Of a DNA stretch of 64,000 bases, positions 36,869 to 47,177 are shown piece after piece. The DNA lies in NCBI GenBank assembly GCA_024180945.1, contig JAKSGN010000022.1, positions 372,001 to 436,000 on the forward strand, written 5' to 3'. Source of the DNA: Macrophomina tecta (lineage: Eukaryota; Ascomycota; Dothideomycetes; Botryosphaeriales; Botryosphaeriaceae). The notes under the pieces are model-generated. The model did not search any database and was not told the origin of the DNA. It worked only from the letters and a program-made list of their open reading frames with translations. Made by a program: the position numbers and the translations under genes. The stretch's first letter is position 1. Every line of letters begins with the position of its first letter.

Positions 36869-37171
36869 ATGTCTTTCAACCAGTTCACCAACATCCGCCG
36901 CCATGAGATTCTCGAGCGCCTGGGCATTGAGCAGCTCCCCGCCTTGATGCCTGGTCAGGAGCACCCCGACGTCGAGCCCGAAGAGCGCCGCCCAGAGGTG
37001 CCTCTTGTCATGCTTCCGGTGAGCGCTCTCCGATAAACCTCCACCCAGATTGATATCTGACACACCAGACAGGTCCCTGGCAGGAAATGCCCCGCATGCC
37101 TGGCCAAGGGTGAGACCGTATGGGTCATTCCCGGAAAATGCTGCCCAGCATGCGGTACTCCCGTGAACTAA
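36869..37171 (+). CDS. Small zinc-ribbon-like protein
   Basis: Two exons, 36869-37018 and 37073-37171, with a 54-bp intron (GTGAGC to CAGACAG), encode 82 residues. The start is the first ATG after a TATA box and CT-rich leader. Exon 1 encodes a basic helix (FTNIRRHEILERLGIEQLP) and an acidic segment (EHPDVEPEERRPEVP). Exon 2 encodes CPAC (56-59) and CCPACG (73-78), a Cys4 pair spaced as in a zinc ribbon. I do not recognise the family. The CPxC pairs suggest metal binding; no signal peptide or membrane span is present. Coding is supported by clean splice sites that place both Cys pairs in one frame, and by the promoter signals. Confidence 0.75.
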
Positions 37172-38068
37172 TTGGACAATTAATTCCCAGTAAGTCTTCT
37201 GTTCGAGCCTCTTGCATTCCCCATATCTGACCAGCTCCTGCTGCTGCAGACGGTCTCGGAGTTCTACGGATGGGAGTTCTGGTTCCAACATTGCCTTCGA
37301 CGAAAAACTGGAGTTTTCATTTGACGGATTGCTCGGGAGAGCGGCATCAGACTGTACCTTTTCCTTTCTAGCGTGCCAACGTGTGTGGCATTTCCAGGCG
37401 AACGGCTCAGCGTTATCGGACGGGCTTTGAACAGGATCGGCGCCCAAAAGTTATTTTGATTTTCTCCCCGGTTAATGGCGCGATTCAAGGTTGATGGAAT
37501 GATTGATCCGGGCGTACTTCAGTCAAGGAAAATCGGAGTAACGGGTTTATGCAGAGCAGTTCCCAACAATTCGAATGGTCTTGCCATTGCATAGCATACT
37601 CCCTCACCGTGGCAAATTCTGAACTATGCGTGATTTCTGCGAATATATGTCGTGTGCGCATAGGGCGAGACGTATCCATCCAGCCATTCGCCTCTGCGCA
37701 CCTCATCGGATACAGCTCGTTATGCGGCTGGTACATTAGCGCAAGGACCAATATTACCGACGGTGGTGCAGTCCTATGACGATCGCTGCACCCCGTCAGA
37801 GACGTCGAAATCGTGACAATCTGGGTCGTTCTGGGCTTGCTCTAGGCGCGATAAAGACCAAGTTGTAGAACATCCAAATGACTGTTCTCCATTCGGGGTT
37901 TCTCATCTCGCCAATATCTGCCTCGCTGTTGATCTTCTCAGCTGCAGCGTCTCGGACCAGAGACTCAGGGTGTCAACCACGAAAACTGGCATTGCCTCTC
38001 GTGCTGAAATCCGCTCGGTGGCAATGTACGGCATAACCGGGTGGTCGTAGCACTTATGGGCTGCGTGT
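37172..38068. other. Convergent 3' intergenic region
   Basis: Lies between the stop codons of the zinc-ribbon gene (+) and RPC25 (-). No gene recognised. Confidence 0.5.
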
Positions 38069-39035
38069 TCACTCCTCGGCCTCGCCTTCCTCCCACCACA
38101 ACGTAGGACCAAGACCTGCCTGTGCCATTGAAGCCTAGCGGTGTCAGCGGATATTGTCTGCGGTAGCAGGTTACGCCCACTCACGATGATGCGATAAGGC
38201 GACTTCCTCTCCACCTGGGTATCGTCCGTGGTAGGCGCTTGTGGTGACTGGTCCGTCCAAATCTCGGCCTCAACTCTGAAGCGGACCGTCTCCTCAAGGT
38301 CAAAAAACAACTCATCCCCTTGTTCCGTGACCCAGACCCAGACGCGCTCCGCGCCAACGCTAGAGACGTGAGATGTGGTGTAAGCAATTCAAGGTCTGAC
38401 AATAAACGGGTGGCGGCCGTAGCCAACTCACTACTTAACTCCGTCGAACAGGTTGACCGGTCCGGGCACAAAGATGTCGTCAAAGAATTCCAGGGCGACT
38501 GAGCGACCGTTAGATTGAGAGGCAGCGGGGGAAATTGGCGGGGTCCATCACTCTTTATGCCCTCATGGTCGGAACCACTAATTTTGCCCTCGATAATCTC
38601 ACCTTTGAAAGGGCGGAATATCACAAGTCTGAACTCCACTGCATTAAGATTACGTATCAGTCACAAAGTTCGAAACCGGGTGATTCAAGCATTCCGCGAT
38701 TAGCGTCGGGGAAGGGTAGTACCATTGACGTTCACGATCCCAGTGCCGTGGCCAATGAGGCCTTCGGAAGACTTGAGGATGTCACGGAGGCAGATACATA
38801 AGCCAACTTCTTGGATGACCTGCGGCAACACTGCATTAGTGAGGTTGTGGGGGGGAGGGCCACGTGGGCGAGCCTACTTTGTTGGCATATTTGGTGTGAA
38901 TGGCATCCTTGATTGCCTGAATGCTGGATTTTTCAAACTCTTCCGGCTTTATCTGGATCAGGTCCGAGATGGTGGTCTGCAATGCATCAGAAGTGGTCAC
39001 AGCATTTGACCAGGCGAACGCACCGTCAAGAACAT
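38069..39035 (-). CDS. RPC25: RNA polymerase III subunit RPC25/RPC8
   Basis: Stalk subunit of Pol III, the Rpb7-like partner of Rpc17, needed for tRNA and 5S rRNA transcription initiation. Seven exons: 39035-39024, 38976-38878, 38819-38723, 38638-38552, 38498-38432, 38359-38185, 38134-38069; 200 residues, the normal length. The first exon holds only ATG and three codons (MFLT). The N-terminal SHS2-like part reads TISDLIQIKPEEF, AIHTKYANK, EVGLCICLRDIL and VEFRLVIFRPFKGEIIEGKI. The OB/S1 part reads ALEFFDDIFVPGPVNLFDG, VWVWV, FFDLEETVRFRVEAEIW and SPYRII. The family's Trp-Trp C-terminus is present as AGLGPTLWW. All introns are 47-84 bp. Each splice was chosen because it restores this conserved reading. 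Divergently placed from the NUFIP-domain gene. Confidence 0.95.
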
Positions 39036-39383
39036 GGCTGCCAGCTGGGAATGCGATGGTGCTGCATACGACGGGTAGAGAAACCGGTGAAAGAAGTGGA
39101 GGAATAGAGGAGAATGGGGGAGGGAAAATGTCGCTTAGGCGAAGGTCAGCCGGGGCGCACAAACATCTCCATTCCACATTCGGTCGAGAGAGTGACAGGT
39201 GAAGGAAAAGGTCAGTGGCGCGGAAAACATCACCGCCTTCGGCCTTGGCAAATTTCATCATACCCCGGTCGTTTTTTCCCCGACGCGATCGTTGCTTTCT
39301 CCCGATGCACACTCGCGCCGCAACGCTGCACTCCCACTCCTGCTCCGCTGCAATTAATCTGACCCTATCCACTCTTTCGCGCG
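39036..39383. promoter_or_regulatory. Divergent promoter, RPC25 / NUFIP-domain gene
   Basis: 348 bp between two start codons of genes both working in RNA biogenesis, so shared regulation is plausible. No PAC or RRPE-type element was spotted. Confidence 0.5.
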
Positions 39384-40896
39384 ATGGGTGGCTTTTCGTT
39401 TCCACCTCCTCCCCCACCTCCGCCGAAAGCCAACGCTCAGGATGCTAGCTCTGCGACGTATCAGACACAACCTGGTGCTTATGGACAGCGCCCAGGAAGA
39501 GGTGGAGGAGACAGAGGACGTGGCCGTGGCAGGGGACGCGGGAATCACAATTGCGGTGGATTTAGAGGATGCGCTACTAATAATTACGCCTCAAACCAGT
39601 CTATGTCGCAGCAGCGATACGCCTCCACAAACGGTTCCTCTCTGGATATGGCAGCGCTACCGGCTGGTGGATATATCAATCCAGCATTTGCACCTATGTA
39701 TGCAAATGTTGTGAACAGATCTGCCCAAGTACCCCAGCCATGGATTGCGCAATCGCCTTCCGGTCAGAACGCTGGTTATCTTCAGTCGACTACGACCACC
39801 TCGAATACGACCCGTCCATTATCTATCCATCGACCGCCCACCAAACCCAAGGTGCAAGCTGCACCATCCGTACCAAGTTTCGGATTTGCACTTCCGACCA
39901 CCAAACCACAAGTTCCGCCGGCAGACAACAACGACGGAAGCAAAAACAGGAAGAGGAAACATAACCAGCTAGGCCTTACACCACGGAGTGACGTGCATGA
40001 AGATAGCGAGGATGATGCAGACGAGGAGGCCAGATTTCAAGCTACTGGTGAAGCGTCAGTTCTACATCTACCTTTGGTTCAATTTGTTGCTGCGACGCTA
40101 ATCTAAGTAGACTCCATTTTGAGTATAAGGGTCGGTCTTCAACATTGAAGAGCGCTGAAGATATCGCCGCATGGATCGAAGAACGCAAAAGGCGGTTTCC
40201 GACGAAAGAGCGCATCGCGCAAAAACAAAAGGAGGAGGAAGAAAGGAAGCGTGCAAGGGAACAAGCCCAAGCCGAGAAAAGATTGAAATACCAAACATCC
40301 GATACTCAGACGAAGAAGATAAAGCGCAAGGATGGTGACGGGCAGGACAAGGCTATTCGGAAGGCCGAAAAGCTACGAGAGAAGCTGCGCAAAGCAGAAG
40401 AGGCAGTGGCAAAAGCCAAGGGAGAGTATGGATCACAGAATAAGGATGATACGGCGCCGAAAAGGAGCCTAGTGATCAATTATGACAGCGAGGATAGTGC
40501 TGATCAGACCGGCGAGGAGACAAGCTCGCTCAACGAAAGCTCCTCTGAAGTTTCAACAGACTCAGACTCGGATGACTCCTCATCTTCCGATAATGATAGC
40601 GATGATAATCCCCCACCGGAAGAGGAGTCATCGGCGAAACGGCCTTTGAGAGTGCATCTTCCTAACCGAAAAGCACCCCCGACCGAAGCTCTACGTCCTC
40701 GTCAAGACAGACACAAACAAGAACCAAAGAGAATGACATTACGCGAGAGGGTAAGCAAACTCTTCTCATGCATGTTTGATTATGGTTTGGATGTTAATGT
40801 TGAGACGAATAGATGCTTGAACAGCAGCGTCGGCAGGAGGCGGAGCTCGCATTACGAGCTATCAAACTTCTGGGGCAGAGTGGAATGCTGGGCTGA
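39384..40896 (+). CDS. NUFIP1-domain protein (Rsa1-like snoRNP assembly factor)
   Basis: Probable counterpart of yeast Rsa1/human NUFIP1, a scaffold for box C/D snoRNP assembly. Exons 39384-40054, 40111-40750 and 40813-40896 give 464 residues. Residues 1-14 are MGGFSF plus a Pro run, then an RGG-type stretch (about 36-60) suited to RNA binding, then a Pro/Ser/Thr-rich disordered part. The NUFIP conserved region is FEYKGRSSTLKSAEDIAAWI (227-246) followed by EERKRRFPTKERI. After that come a Lys/Glu coiled coil, a Ser/Asp acidic patch (DSDSDDSSSSDNDSDD) and a C-terminal helix ending LRAIKLLGQSGMLG. The first intron (56 bp) uses donor GTCAGT; the acceptor could be TAAG or TAAGTAG, changing one residue. 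The second intron is 62 bp. Confidence 0.85.
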
Positions 40897-41353
40897 ATGG
40901 TGGGATATGAGAGAGTCAAAGCAGGCAGAAGAAGGAAACTGCCCTGCTAAGGCAGAAGCTCCTGTGGTAAAGCATCGGAATCCTGGTCAGATACGCGGTC
41001 AGAGCTTGGCACATAATAAGAATGGAGGCTAAACGTGCCTGGCAAGCTGTGTATAAAGGAGCATGGTGCAGTTGCGACCGTCGATAACCAAGTAATCGAG
41101 TCAACTGACAAGATCGTACTAAGAGGATGGCCAGCGTCTATGGCACGCACTGTGCTTGTGGATTATGGCTTAGGCTGAGAGGTGAGGCCAGATTCGGCAG
41201 GACCCTGAAGTGCGCCACAGGGCCGCTTTGAATCGGGCCGAGCCAATCTTATCGCGTCGCCGCCTCCAGATTTTCGGAGCTCCCATCGACTCCCGCGACG
41301 CGCAAGTCTGCGCAACCCTCATTGACCAAGACTACTGCTTCACAAACGTCGCA
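40897..41353. other. Tandem intergenic region
   Basis: Lies between the NUFIP-domain gene and REX1 on the same strand; carries 3' flank and promoter. Nothing specific recognised. Confidence 0.5.
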
Positions 41354-43561
41354 ATGGCGGGGCAAAAGCGCAGCCACGAAGACTTCGCCGAGGGCGACCC
41401 CGCTCTCACCGTACCGCAATCCCGCCCAGATCGATCGCGCGACGCGTCCACCGATGGCTCCAACGACGGATGGGAAATGTTCGAAAGCAAGGGCACTAAG
41501 AAGCTCAAGAAGATTCCCGGCGAGAAGTCCAAGAACTATCCCTCCATAGTCCACGCGCCTACCGCCCGCTTGCAGACGACGGTCAAGATCAGCGATCTGC
41601 AGAATCTCATCCTGTACATTCTGGCCGACGCTGCTTCGCCCCGCTGGGTTGCAGTCAAGAATCATAACCAGATTAGGAGAGTGGTTACTATCATGGTGCC
41701 AGGCCTTGAATCTGGCTTGTTCGATGGAAGCATTCCGCTGGATGAGGCTGCCTCATTAGACACCGTAGGACAGCATAGCAAGGAAAAGAACAGCAGCGTC
41801 TCGCCTGACGACTACTACCCTCAGCAACTTGTGTCGGAAAAGCTTCCTGATCCTTTGAAGCCCTTCGCAGACATGTTCCCACACATTTGGCCTATCAAGA
41901 GCCCCGGTGATGACAAGTTCTCAAAGCTTCACTCGCCCTTGCACGCCATCTTGACAGCTCCCATCCCGAAGACGAAGGACGATAAGAAGAAGGGTCCTCA
42001 GCCTGCTAGGGGTCAGGAATGGAAGAACAAGCGCACGCCCATCACCAAGTTCATCGCCAAGGTGGATCAATTCCTGGAAGATGGAGATGACTGGACAATA
42101 CACCCTGCCATGTTCACAACAGAAGAGGAGAAGGCAGGCAATGCCAATAGCAGGAAAGCAAAGGAGAGGGACAGCAGCCATGGCTGGGTGGATACGGCTG
42201 TGGCTTCGCTGGAAGAAGGTGATGTGCCAGACAGCCAGGTCCAAGATGGCAGCGTGACAGCCGGCAGGAAGATTCTTGCAATGGATTGTGAGATGTGCAA
42301 GACCGGGGAAGACGTGTTCGAGCTCACTCGAATCAGCGTCGTAGAATGGGATGAGAATGTTGTCATGGATGAGTTCGTGAAGCCCGAACGCCCAATTACC
42401 GACTACCTCACGCCCTACTCCGGTATCACGGAGGAGAAGCTTGCAAAAGTCACCACCACCCTTCCCGACATTCAAAAGCGTCTGCTCGAAATCATTACGC
42501 CCCAGACAATTCTCATTGGCCATTCCATCAATTCAGATCTCAACGCGTTGAAGATGACCCACCCCTTCATCGTCGATACCTCGTTCATCTACCCTCACCC
42601 GCGCGGGCCCCCTCTGAAGTGCTCTCTCAAGTGGCTGTCTCAGAAGTATCTTAACAAGGAGATCCAAAAGGGTCACGGCAGCTCCGGTCACGATTCCGTC
42701 GAGGACGCCCGTAGCACCTTGCAACTCGTCAAGCAGAAGTGCGAGAAGGGTGAGCTTTGGGGCACCAGCGACGCCAATGGAGAGTCCATCTTCAAGCGCC
42801 TCGGGCGTGCACGCAAGCCCAAGAACCAGTCGACTAGCGCAGCCGAGGAGTTCAGGACGGGCGCTGTAGTGGACTGGGGTGATCCAAAGCGCGGATTCGG
42901 TGCGGCGGCCACCAAGTCTTTCGGCTGTAAGAATGACGACGAGGTTGTCAAGAACGTTCAGCTTGCGATCAGTGGCGAAGGGCCCGGCCTTGAACGAGGC
43001 GTTCAGGGAAAGGGCGTTGACTTTGTCTGGGCACGTATGCGTGAGCTCGAGGCTGTGCGCGGCTGGTGGACAAGGACAAAGACCCAGGACAACGCGCAGT
43101 TGCTCGCAAATGCGTTGGCGAAGCCTATCGCGGAAACCGCTACAGAAGAGGCTACGAGCAAAGAAGATGTTGTCGCCGCCGCCGCGAAGGATGCTATGGC
43201 CGTCGACGAGCCCGTTGCCAACGATGCAAAGGCTCCGGACACTCAAGACGCACCTGCAGATACCACCGCTTCCGACGGGCCCACTCCTTCTGAACTTGCG
43301 GAAGCTGTTCGCAAGACGACGAGACGCCTCAAGGAGATTTATGACTCACTCCCGGCGTGCACGGCGTTCATCATCTATAGTGGTAGCGGCGATCCGCGCG
43401 AGACCACTCGCTTGCAGGAGATGAAGCAGCAGTTCCACCGCGAGTACAAGAGCAAGAACTGGGATGAGATTACAGTGAAGTGGACAGATACAGAGGATCA
43501 GTTGCTGAAGAAGGCGTGCAAGAAGGCGAGGGAAGGTGTGGGTTTTGTGGTTGTGAAGTGA
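41354..43561 (+). CDS. REX1: RNA exonuclease REX1 (Rnh70-like)
   Basis: DEDDh 3'-5' exonuclease; in yeast Rex1 trims 5S rRNA, 5.8S and tRNA 3' ends. Single exon, 735 residues, starting at the ATG in GTCGCAATGGCG; the frame is open further upstream but has no earlier ATG that adds a recognisable domain. The nuclease domain covers about 308-470. Active-site residues are D311 and E313 in LAMDCEMC, D395 in SINSDLNAL, and H446/D451 in GHDSVEDAR. Supporting family motifs are ELTRISVVEW, PYSGITEEKL, ILIGHS and YPHPRGPPLKCSLKWLSQKY. The N-terminal 300 residues are mostly polar linker with one folded part (LQTTVKISDLQNLILYILA). The C-terminal 260 residues include an Ala/Asp-rich linker and a final helical region (CTAFIIYSGSGDPRETTRLQ) common in filamentous-fungal forms. 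Confidence 0.92.
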   Translation: MAGQKRSHEDFAEGDPALTVPQSRPDRSRDASTDGSNDGWEMFESKGTKKLKKIPGEKSKNYPSIVHAPTARLQTTVKISDLQNLILYILADAASPRWVAVKNHNQIRRVVTIMVPGLESGLFDGSIPLDEAASLDTVGQHSKEKNSSVSPDDYYPQQLVSEKLPDPLKPFADMFPHIWPIKSPGDDKFSKLHSPLHAILTAPIPKTKDDKKKGPQPARGQEWKNKRTPITKFIAKVDQFLEDGDDWTIHPAMFTTEEEKAGNANSRKAKERDSSHGWVDTAVASLEEGDVPDSQVQDGSVTAGRKILAMDCEMCKTGEDVFELTRISVVEWDENVVMDEFVKPERPITDYLTPYSGITEEKLAKVTTTLPDIQKRLLEIITPQTILIGHSINSDLNALKMTHPFIVDTSFIYPHPRGPPLKCSLKWLSQKYLNKEIQKGHGSSGHDSVEDARSTLQLVKQKCEKGELWGTSDANGESIFKRLGRARKPKNQSTSAAEEFRTGAVVDWGDPKRGFGAAATKSFGCKNDDEVVKNVQLAISGEGPGLERGVQGKGVDFVWARMRELEAVRGWWTRTKTQDNAQLLANALAKPIAETATEEATSKEDVVAAAAKDAMAVDEPVANDAKAPDTQDAPADTTASDGPTPSELAEAVRKTTRRLKEIYDSLPACTAFIIYSGSGDPRETTRLQEMKQQFHREYKSKNWDEITVKWTDTEDQLLKKACKKAREGVGFVVVK

Positions 43562-43964
43562 GCTAAGACCATGCCTGGAGAAAAGGAAAGACGTGCATGG
43601 GCAAGGATTATTATACGCAGCATGGAATCTGACGGCCTTGGGAATGGATCTACTACTGTATGAGTAACATGAACGGTAACATGCTTTTTGCTTGTGGCTC
43701 AGACGGGAGAAAGACCGGAAGGCACCAGGACTATGGAAGACGGCATGGGATAGCAGCCAGTAGAAAAGGCAAATCGGAATGAAATGCTGGAAATAATACT
43801 AAAACAAATTCCTGCATGAGGGCGAACTTCCAACGGCAATATAGATACCGTCGCCACTTTCGCCGCTGGCGTCCCTGTCGGACCGTTATGTTGCTGCTTC
43901 AGTACCTCATCCCTCTTATCTTCACCCATATCCCCACCATCCACCACACTCATCTCTAACCGCA

Positions 43965-44298
43965 TCATCCCATCTCGGCCAGCGGATCCATCCCCGGCGT
44001 CCCGCTCTTGCTCTGCCCCACAAATGCCACCGACTTCCCGTCCTTCTGCAAGAACCTCTCGAAAAACACATCTCCGCACACCTCGCCCCGCCCAGCCCAG
44101 GTGGTGATTGGGTATGATTTGGATGGAATAGGGAACGGAGAAGTTGCCCCAGAGGTAGCATCGAGGTATGGGCTTCTCTGTAGGGGGCGTTAACGCGGGG
44201 GAGTAGAAGTTGGTGAGATGAGGATGGAGGGAGTTCTCTGTGTGTGAGTATTTGGGATGCGGATGGCGTTTTAGTGCACATATCTATTTGAGGGCCAT
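43965..44298 (-). pseudogene. Decayed small protein gene (or 3' exon)
   Basis: Reading the minus strand from an ATG at 44298 gives MALK, an in-frame TAG, then ALKRHPHPKYSHTENSLHPH and NFYSPALTPPTEKP. One-base slippage near 44165-44172 then leads into a second open frame, from about 44177 to the stop at 43967-43965: LDATSGATSPFPIPSKSY, TWAGRGEVCGDVFFERFLQK, DGKSVAFVGQSKSG and PGMDPLAEMG. Both parts read like real protein, and together they suggest one small soluble protein broken by a stop and a frameshift. Alternatively only the second frame is coding, as a 3' exon behind the acceptor CCCTACAG at 44178. A sequencing error is also possible. I cannot name the family. Confidence 0.4.
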
Positions 44299-44739
44299 GT
44301 AAAAGATATTTGAAAGGAGAGACAGAATAGTTAAAGTGGCGAAAGAAAGTGCATCGAGGTGTACAGGATCACCTACTGGCTGTTCCCGTTTCTGCACCTG
44401 CGCTCGCCGCTATCGGTCGCAGTCATAGCGCAGTCAAAAGCCAAATATCCGTCTAAATAATTGCCAGACCTGACATTACTTGGATTTTCTGCAGATGTGG
44501 TGCAGTTATCCCTTGACATACGCCTTGGCAGCGCAGGGAGTAGTGACTTCTAATTTAGGCACACGACCTTGTTGCATCGTGCCGTCCTCGGGTTCTCCAT
44601 ATCAGCCTCGATGGAGCTAGGGAATGGCGCGTGCGATCACTTCTCTCTCAGAAAAATCAGATCAGCGATATCCAGCCGATTCGGCCCAAAACGGTATTAT
44701 TCACCTTTGCCAATTTTGTCGGCGTTGCACTCACTTAGT

Positions 44740-45006
44740 ATGCAGCTCCTTCCGCCAGAAATATGGGGACATGTCATGCAGTATTCCAACTGGCGAAGTA
44801 TGAGGGGTCTTGCTTTCGTTTCGCGAAACTGCTCAATGGTAGCCCGCGGAATACTCTATCCAAGTGTTTCTTTCGACGCATACTTTCCCCAGATGAAGAC
44901 AAAGAGAGGCCGATCCGCAGAATTTCTCCCTCACTCAGGTTGGACGAATGCTTTCCAGCTGACAGGCTGGTCTGATATAGCATGGATATGCGTTTCCGGG
45001 TTTTAA
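44740..45006 (+). pseudogene. F-box protein fragment
   Basis: From an ATG at 44740 the frame reads MQLLPPEIWGHVMQYSN, then MRGLAFVSRNCSMVARGILY and PSVSFDAYF, the opening of a fungal F-box protein (LPPEIW plus the VSRN..VAR..LY helix). It stops after 88 residues. A second protein-like stretch in another frame (LCSNINWNESLGITADHVV, then NTVWVSLTIAMLASHAFEGL) begins near 45026 and stops at 45209-45211. It could be a second exon or the remains of the same gene after frameshift. Full-length F-box proteins of this type are several hundred residues, so this is truncated. No leucine-rich repeat region remains. Confidence 0.4.
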
Positions 45007-45608
45007 AATTATTGATATCAAACAGCTATGCTCAAATATCAACTGGAACGAATCTTTGGGCATAACAGCGGATCATGTGGTGTTTCGAGGACGTCGGTAT
45101 TACAATACGGTTTGGGTGTCTTTGACCATCGCTATGTTGGCTTCCCATGCCTTCGAGGGCCTTCAGTATATTCTTTACAGAGCGGGGAAGGGCACGTGGC
45201 CGGGGCGCTGAGAGTAAGGAGAAAGGCATTTCAGCACTGGTTCGAAGTGGAGCCGAACCATCTGAAAGGGGTTTTTTTTTTTTTCGTATGGTGTCCCGCA
45301 TGACTTCTCGGGGATTAACTATTATCAAAAATGTGGAATATTACGCAATCCGAAGCTTCAAATTCTACATCTGGTCTGGAGCAGTCTGGCGTGGCTTCCA
45401 CCCACGTCAACCTCGCTATCTTCCTGCTGACTCCATCGTCATGTTTCATGTGCAGGAAGTCATGTCTTCCAGCACGGCTTTCTAGCGGCGCTGGTGATGG
45501 CTTCAAGACGTGCTTCGCCTGGGCCCAAGAGGGGAAGATGCGGGGACACAGCATGTGTTACTCATGTGGATGTGGTTCGATTTCCCAAAGGAAAGGGCGA
45601 AAGCAGGC

Positions 45609-46652
45609 TCAAGACGTATCCATGGGTTCCGAAGTAGCAGTTTTATTGTCTCCACTGGACTGGGCAGCCTTGGTACCTTCAAGGCGCGCTCTCTTGGCCT
45701 GCTTCTTTACCTGGCTCTTGGATGGCGCCTTGCCGGGCTCGGCGGTACTCTCAGCGTTCTTCGGCTGGCTCTCAGCTTTGCGTTTTTGACTTTCTTGCTT
45801 GCCCTTCGCCTGGCTCTCTTTCTTCTCCGGTTTCTCACCCCCGTAGACAACGTCGATGACGCCTCTGAAGCTTGTACGCTTCATCTGGGCACTGACAACA
45901 ACGGCGCGGGCCTCCTTGGACACGGCTTCATGACCACGCTCTGGCCCCAGGCCCCATACGGCAGCGAGGTTTATGACATCGGCGGGAGCTCGGCAGCCAA
46001 CGGCGGACTTAGCTTCGCTACTGATTATCAGGCCCCTACCTCTTGTAGCGCGAATCATCTGCGTAGTGTTCGAGATGAGATTCCTCCGCGCAGAGCTGTC
46101 CTTTGCCATCACCCCCGGACCATAGCATATCTCGAATTTTATGCCGCGCTCGATGGCCTGCGACAGCATCTTGAACTTGAAGAAAAAGCCAAGACGCTGT
46201 GTCATGTCGATGGAGATTACGTCGCAGTCCAGAGACTGGCACGCTTGCTGAAGGGTCTTCTCGTCGACCGGTCTCACGGCGAGGATGTCGTAAGCCTGGG
46301 CGAGGTTGTTGATGCGATGGTTCTGGGCGGTATCGGCGAGGACGAGGTTGCAGCGGCGCAGGACTCGCAAGTTCTTGGGGATGGGAAAGGGCAGCGGATC
46401 AGGGATTGGGCAAGCCTATTCGGGTCAGTACCTGGCAAAAGGTTTCAGAGCGGTCCAGGAGGTACCAGATCAGCTGGAAGCTTGCCTGACAGCGTATGGG
46501 ACACGGCGACGACATTGTAGCCCACTGCGAGACATTAGACGCGTCAACTTGACCAGTTGGGGAATGCGCAGCTCACGATCGGCGAGGAAGGCTAGGGAGC
46601 GCGGCAATTCCGGGTCCTTGGGGGACCAGGGTAGGTTCAGGTCGTAGAACAT
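45609..46652 (-). CDS. RPP1: RNase P/MRP subunit RPP1 (Rpp30)
   Basis: Protein subunit of the nuclear RNase P and RNase MRP particles, which cut tRNA 5' leaders and pre-rRNA. Exons 46652-46577, 46524-46466 and 46415-45609 give 313 residues; introns are 52 and 50 bp. The PHP/TIM-barrel fold of Rpp30 is seen from the start MFYDLNLPWSP, through GYNVVAVSHTLSGKLPADL, PIPDPLPFPIPKNLRVLRRC, YDILAVRPVDEKTLQQAC, CDVISIDMTQRLGFFFKFK and RGIKFEICYGPG to GRGLIISSEAKSAVGCRAP and the Gly-Leu region. A Lys/Ser/Glu/Ala-rich tail of about 60 residues follows, typical of fungal forms. Second-intron sites (GTACCT donor, GAATAG acceptor) are weak but restore DLACPIPDPLPF in frame. Divergent from CKA1. Confidence 0.93.
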
Positions 46653-47177
46653 AGCGCAGAGGATCGTCGAGAGTTGGAGGGCAGAGCTGTCGCAAAAAAA
46701 GTCGGGATCGCGTACGCGGCCGGTTGTGACGGCTGCTGGCGGGAGATTGACGTTCCGTTGCGCGCGAGATTCATGCGGGCTGGGAGCTTTAAGAGCCGCG
46801 CGAGCTCCGCGACGAGGAACACGCAAAGTAGCCGAGTGAATCAGGGCAGAGCAATGTTGACGGTGAATGCAGTGCTGCAGAGCGGGCTGGCGCAGTGGTT
46901 TTGGCCTAAGGCTGCAAGCGACCGGGATGCCGGCGATCGCCGAGGCGGCCCCGCGTTCGACGGCAGCCGCAGAGGCACAACCACTTCAATCCACAGCCCG
47001 CCTGCCTCCGCCCAACCACCACAACCTCGCTGCACAAGCTCCGCCGCCCTCCTCGCCTCCGCCCTCGCTGTTGCCGCCGTCGCCGCCTCGCTCTGCCTCG
47101 CTCTCTCCCCCGAGATCCCCCCAAATACCGCAAGGGTGTCGGAGATACGAGTGGAAAACCTGGAGCCAGCGCCCAGC
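46653..47177. promoter_or_regulatory. Divergent promoter, RPP1 / CKA1
   Basis: 525 bp between start codons of RPP1 (-) and CKA1 (+). Just before CKA1 it is strongly pyrimidine-rich (CCGCCCTCCTCGCCTCCGCC and on). No defined factor site was recognised. Confidence 0.5.

Noticed and set aside
42533..43246. 237-codon minus-strand frame inside REX1
   Set aside because: Shadow of the REX1 coding strand, which carries the complete DEDDh nuclease.
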